Below are positions 61,395 through 64,000 of a DNA stretch of 64,000 nucleotides, in pieces; the stretch's first letter is position 1; each line of letters starts with the position of its first letter. This stretch comes from Amycolatopsis methanolica 239. GTDB taxonomy: Bacteria > Actinomycetota > Actinomycetes > Mycobacteriales > Pseudonocardiaceae. The translations under genes were made by a program, and so were the position numbers. The DNA lies in NCBI RefSeq assembly GCF_000739085.1, contig NZ_CP009110.1, positions 2,232,001 through 2,296,000 on the forward strand, read 5' to 3'. Below the pieces are notes generated by a model that did not search any database, was not told the origin of the DNA, and worked only from the letters and a program-made list of their open reading frames with translations.

Positions 61395-62020
61395 GCCCGC
61401 TCCTCTCGCACTACCAAGTCGATGTCGTGCCGCTGCGTGACCCCGGCGCCGACCGAAACCGTCTCGTGCACAGCCGGGTGCTCCACCGCCACCAGCGTCA
61501 GCGGCTCCGCGGGCAGCGCCGCCAGCGCGAACCCGCCGTCCGAACCGGCCGCCGTGCTCGCCGCGACGCTCCCGTCGGCGCGGTGCGCGGTCACCGTGAC
61601 CACCGCCGCGCCACGCGCGCCACGCACAGTGCCCGACACGCTCCGCCCGGCCGCGGCCCGCCGCCGCGCGGGCAGGAACGCGGCGACGAACAATGCCACC
61701 AGCGCCGCGCCCGCGCCGATCGCCAGCACCACCCGGAACCCGTCCTGCGACGGCACGGTGACCGGGCCCAGCGAGACGGTCATCTGCGCCAGCACCACAC
61801 CCGCCACCGCGCTGGAGGTGGACGTGCCGATCGAGCGCATCAGCGTGTTCAGGCTGTTCGCCGACGCGGTTTCCGACACCGGCACCGCGGACATGATCAG
61901 CGAGGGCATGGCGCCGTAGGACAGGCCGATCCCGGCGCCGATGACGCACGAGGCGATCAGCAGCTGCCAGACCTCGCCCATCAACACGATGTTGAGCCCG
62001 TACCCGATCGAGTGCTGGAC
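61391..62020 (-). pseudogene. 3' remnant of a DHA2 MFS-CnaB pump
   Basis: Only the last three or so helices (GIGLSYGAMPSLIMSAVPVS, ETASANSLNTLMRSIGTS, FRVVLAIGAGAALVALFVAA) and one CnaB-like tail remain. They closely resemble the end of the intact pump at 17014-18882 (YAAMPSLIMSAVPATETATA). Homology begins near 62010 (YGLNIVLMGEVWQ) inside the 3' end of an unrelated gene. An internal ATG gives a 198-residue open frame, but no complete transporter can form. Confidence 0.78.
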
Positions 62021-62493
62021 CCGCCGTTGTCCGACCCGCGCCCGTACTGCCCGCGCTCCCCGAAGCCCGGCGGCTGGCCGTAGCCGCGGGGCATCCGGTC
62101 GAACTGCCCGTAGCCGGGGCGCCCGCCGTCATTGGAACCCGCGGTCGCCCGTCCGATCGCGAAGCCACCCACGCCCCCGACGGCGAGCACAGCCGCGGCA
62201 ATCCCGGCCACGACGCCGATCCCCAGCCGCCGCCCCGGCTTGGCGGGCCGCGGGGGAGCGCCGGACGGCACGCCGGGAACGGCGGCCGCCCCGGCGGGAA
62301 GCGCCGCTGCGGCCGCGTTCCCGGCTGGGGTGGCGTGGGGTGCCTGCGTCGGCGCGGCCCCGCCAGCGGGTGCGGCAGGAGCCGCCGCAGCATCGCCGGC
62401 CGCAGCCGCGTGCGGCGTCTGCGCGTGCGTGGTCACGTCGTCGGCCGATGGCCTGGCCGCCGGTTCGTCGCGGGGCTTCTCGTCGTCGTGCAC
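61981..62493 (-). CDS. Ala/Pro-rich single-pass membrane protein, 3' end replaced by deletion junction
   Basis: 170 residues from a GTG with GGAGG upstream. A disordered Ala/Pro N-terminus of about 85 residues is followed by one membrane helix (LGIGVVAGIAAAVLAVGGVG) and a Gly/Tyr-rich outside part (QFDRMPRGYGQPPGFGERGQ). The last residues read into the MFS remnant in another frame, so the natural C-terminus is probably lost. No family recognised. Confidence 0.6.
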   Translation of the reverse strand: MHDDEKPRDEPAARPSADDVTTHAQTPHAAAAGDAAAAPAAPAGGAAPTQAPHATPAGNAAAAALPAGAAAVPGVPSGAPPRPAKPGRRLGIGVVAGIAAAVLAVGGVGGFAIGRATAGSNDGGRPGYGQFDRMPRGYGQPPGFGERGQYGRGSDNGGSSTRSGTGSTSC

Positions 62494-62514
62494 GGGGCGT
62501 CCTCCTGTCCGGGC

Positions 62515-63416
62515 TCACATCGTGACCGGCCGGCCTGAGAGCACCCGCAGAACAACCTGTGCGCCGGCTATGGGCAGCCGCGCGGTCGGGTTGCACCGCT
62601 CGATCCGGTTGCCGCCGGGCTCGTAGACGTACAGGAAGAACGTCTGCTGGATCGCGTGCTTGTGCGGCCCCGTCTCGATGAACACGCCCTTGTCCAGCGC
62701 GATGTCCGCGGCCCGCAGGATGTCCTCCCGCGTATCCGTCGCGAACGCGATGTGGTGCAGCCGCCCGGACGAGCGCGTCCAGTCATTGGTGTAGACCAAA
62801 TCGTAGGACTTCTGCGCGAAGTGCGTCCACTGCCCGGAGATCACGCCGTTGTCCAGCCGGATCTGCTCGGTCACCCGCCCGCCGAGCGCGTCGCAGATGA
62901 AGCCGCCGTTCGCCGCCGCGTCCTGGGCCAGGTAGTTGACGTGGCGAGCCGCCGCACGCACACCCCGCGCGCCGGGTACGCCTGGGCCTGGTTCTTCAGC
63001 GACGGCGGCAGGTGCTTGGGCGGGTCGTACTTCTGGGTCTCCCAGTAGATCTCCATCTCGTGCCCGTCCGGGTCCCGGAACACGTACGTCGGCCCGATCC
63101 CGGTGTCGCCGTCCTCCCAGCCGATGCCCAGCCCGCGCGCCTCGATCGCCGCGACGCGCCGCTTCAGCGCGTCCTCGCTCGACGCGCGCAGCGCGGTCCG
63201 CCCCATGCCCGAGGTCTTCGCGGCGGTCAGCTTGACGCTGTGGTGCTCGTGGTCGTCCCACGTGCGCAGGTAGACGGAATCGCCCCGCGAGCCGTTCTCG
63301 GTCAGGCCGAGGACGTCGACGAAGAACTCCAGGCTCTTCTCCGGTTCCGGGGTGAGCAGCTCGACGTGACCGAGGTGCGCGATCTCGTGCCGGGGCGAGG
63401 GTTCGAGGTGGGGCAT
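62515..63416 (-). pseudogene. Type I extradiol dioxygenase (catechol 2,3-dioxygenase-like) with one frameshift
   Basis: Two VOC modules in two frames. Residues from MPHLEPSPRHEIAHLGHVEL to PARGVCVRRL are in one frame; HVNYLAQDAAANGGFICDAL to the stop are in another. All three iron ligands exist (His in HVNYLA, His in LHHIAFA, Glu in YEPGGNRIE). The break lies at about 62944, where CTCGCCACG stands for an expected CTCGACCACG, i.e. one missing base. Restoring it gives about 300 residues, the normal length. It follows a PrpF-type gene by 17 bases. Confidence 0.82.
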
Positions 63417-63433
63417 CGGCGCCTTCCGGATGG

Positions 63434-64000
63434 TCAGGGACGGGGGAAAACGGTGCCGTCGAACAACTTCCGCGCGGTGCGGATGACGGTGGAGCGCGCC
63501 ACACGGGGCCCGGGGGCCAGTTCGACCCCGACCTCCAGCGTGCCGCTCGGGTGCTCGACGCCGACCGGCGAACCGGGCGGCGGCGCGGCGAACAGCTCGT
63601 GACCGGCCGCGCCCTCCAGCATCAGCGCGGTCACCACGCTCACCGCGCCCAGCACACCGATCGACGGGTGCGGGCGCAGCGGGATGAACGTCCGGGTGCT
63701 GATGGCGCCGCCGTCCCGCGGCGCGGCCACCAGCGTGGTCTTCGGCACCGACGCGCCGCTGACGTCGCCGAGCCCCATCAGCTTCCCGGCTTCCAGCCGC
63801 AGGTCCTGGATCCGGCCGGCCAGGCCGGTCAGCTCCTCCGCCGGCTCGTAGCCGGTGATCCCGAAGTCGGCGGCGCGCGCCACGACGACGGGCATCCCGT
63901 TGTCCACGCAGGTCACCGGGATGCCGCCGATCTCGTCGACGACGTTCCCGGTGGGCAGCAGGCTGCCGCACACCGATCCCTCGGTGCCGGTGAACTCCAG
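63434..64000 (-). CDS. PrpF/4-oxalomesaconate tautomerase-like isomerase, 5' end outside window
   Basis: The frame is open to the window edge; 188 C-terminal residues are visible. GSVCGSLLPTGNVVDEI, TCVDNGMPVVVARA, PKTTLVAAP and RPHPSIGVLGAVSVVTALML match the PrpF superfamily (diaminopimelate epimerase fold), including GalD, which isomerises oxalomesaconate in gallate/protocatechuate 4,5-cleavage. The neighbouring extradiol dioxygenase supports an aromatic-pathway role. Confidence 0.82.
   Translation of the reverse strand: MEFTGTEGSVCGSLLPTGNVVDEIGGIPVTCVDNGMPVVVARAADFGITGYEPAEELTGLAGRIQDLRLEAGKLMGLGDVSGASVPKTTLVAAPRDGGAISTRTFIPLRPHPSIGVLGAVSVVTALMLEGAAGHELFAAPPPGSPVGVEHPSGTLEVGVELAPGPRVARSTVIRTARKLFDGTVFPRP

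Overview
The window is a chromosomal segment of a high-GC actinomycete, most likely of the Pseudonocardiaceae (Amycolatopsis-like). The grounds are the very high GC with strong G/C at third codon positions, frequent GTG/TTG starts, many apparently leaderless genes (a TANNNT-like -10 box exactly six bases before the start codon), ATGA/GTGA stop-start overlaps, and family content: mycofactocin-type MftD, a LuxR-type regulator beside the ben genes, CnaB-tailed MFS pumps and DUF6131-like small membrane proteins. I see no rRNA, tRNA, CRISPR array, prophage or intact insertion sequence.

Layout. 1-2.9 kb: lutABC lactate-utilisation operon (lutA cut by the window edge) with a coupled small HTH gene, then a hairpin, 21-bp repeats and a lectin-domain scrap. 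3.3-6.8 kb: SDR, type II NADH-dehydrogenase-like flavoprotein, and a solitary PD-(D/E)XK nuclease-like protein. 6.9-13.3 kb: DoxX protein, then a compact catabolic operon (amidohydrolase, CoA transferase, citryl-CoA-lyase-like protein, LigB- and LigA-type extradiol dioxygenase subunits) with a VOC protein and a convergent IclR regulator; its substrate is not obvious. 13.4-26.5 kb: methyltransferase, sirtuin, DinB, MerR/MFS pair, MFS-CnaB fusion, orphan mftD, STAS protein, lipoprotein/membrane pair, MHS-type MFS plus MBL hydrolase, and an FAD oxidoreductase. 26.5-28.4 kb: a decay zone holding a P450 with two frameshifts, a PaaX regulator that lost its HTH at the same junction where the P450 lost its N-terminus, and an SDR scrap.

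28.5-43.3 kb: an M14 peptidase, a 120-bp imperfect palindrome, then the benzoate/catechol block. catR-catB-catA-catC run left; benA, benB, a three-part benC-FCD-benD fusion and benK run right, followed by a LuxR/LAL regulator (BenR candidate) and a convergent benE. Benzoate enters by BenK/BenE, BenABC makes the cis-diol, the BenD part oxidises it to catechol, and CatA/CatB/CatC take it to 3-oxoadipate enol-lactone.

43.3-49.9 kb: CsbD-like protein, stand-alone LigD-type polymerase domain, unknown proteins, NAD(P)-binding protein, CPBP protease, Ser/Thr kinase, small acidic protein. 48.8-58.8 kb: a LacI regulator divergent from a six-gene operon (hyuA, hyuB, Gfo/Idh/MocA, DAO-type oxidase, MHS transporter, gamma-glutamyltransferase-like enzyme) behind two identical 14-bp palindromes; it looks like uptake and breakdown of a cyclic or gamma-glutamyl-type amide. 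58.9-64 kb: DUF6131-like protein, STAS protein, methyltransferase, a CnaB protein, a truncated paralogue of the MFS-CnaB pump joined to an unrelated membrane protein, a frameshifted extradiol dioxygenase, and a PrpF-type isomerase cut by the window edge.

The strongest unusual systems are the BenC-FCD-BenD fusion with its 28-residue AGQ repeats, the LigAB/CoA-transferase/citryl-CoA-lyase operon, the LacI-controlled hyu/GGT operon, and the orphan mftD.
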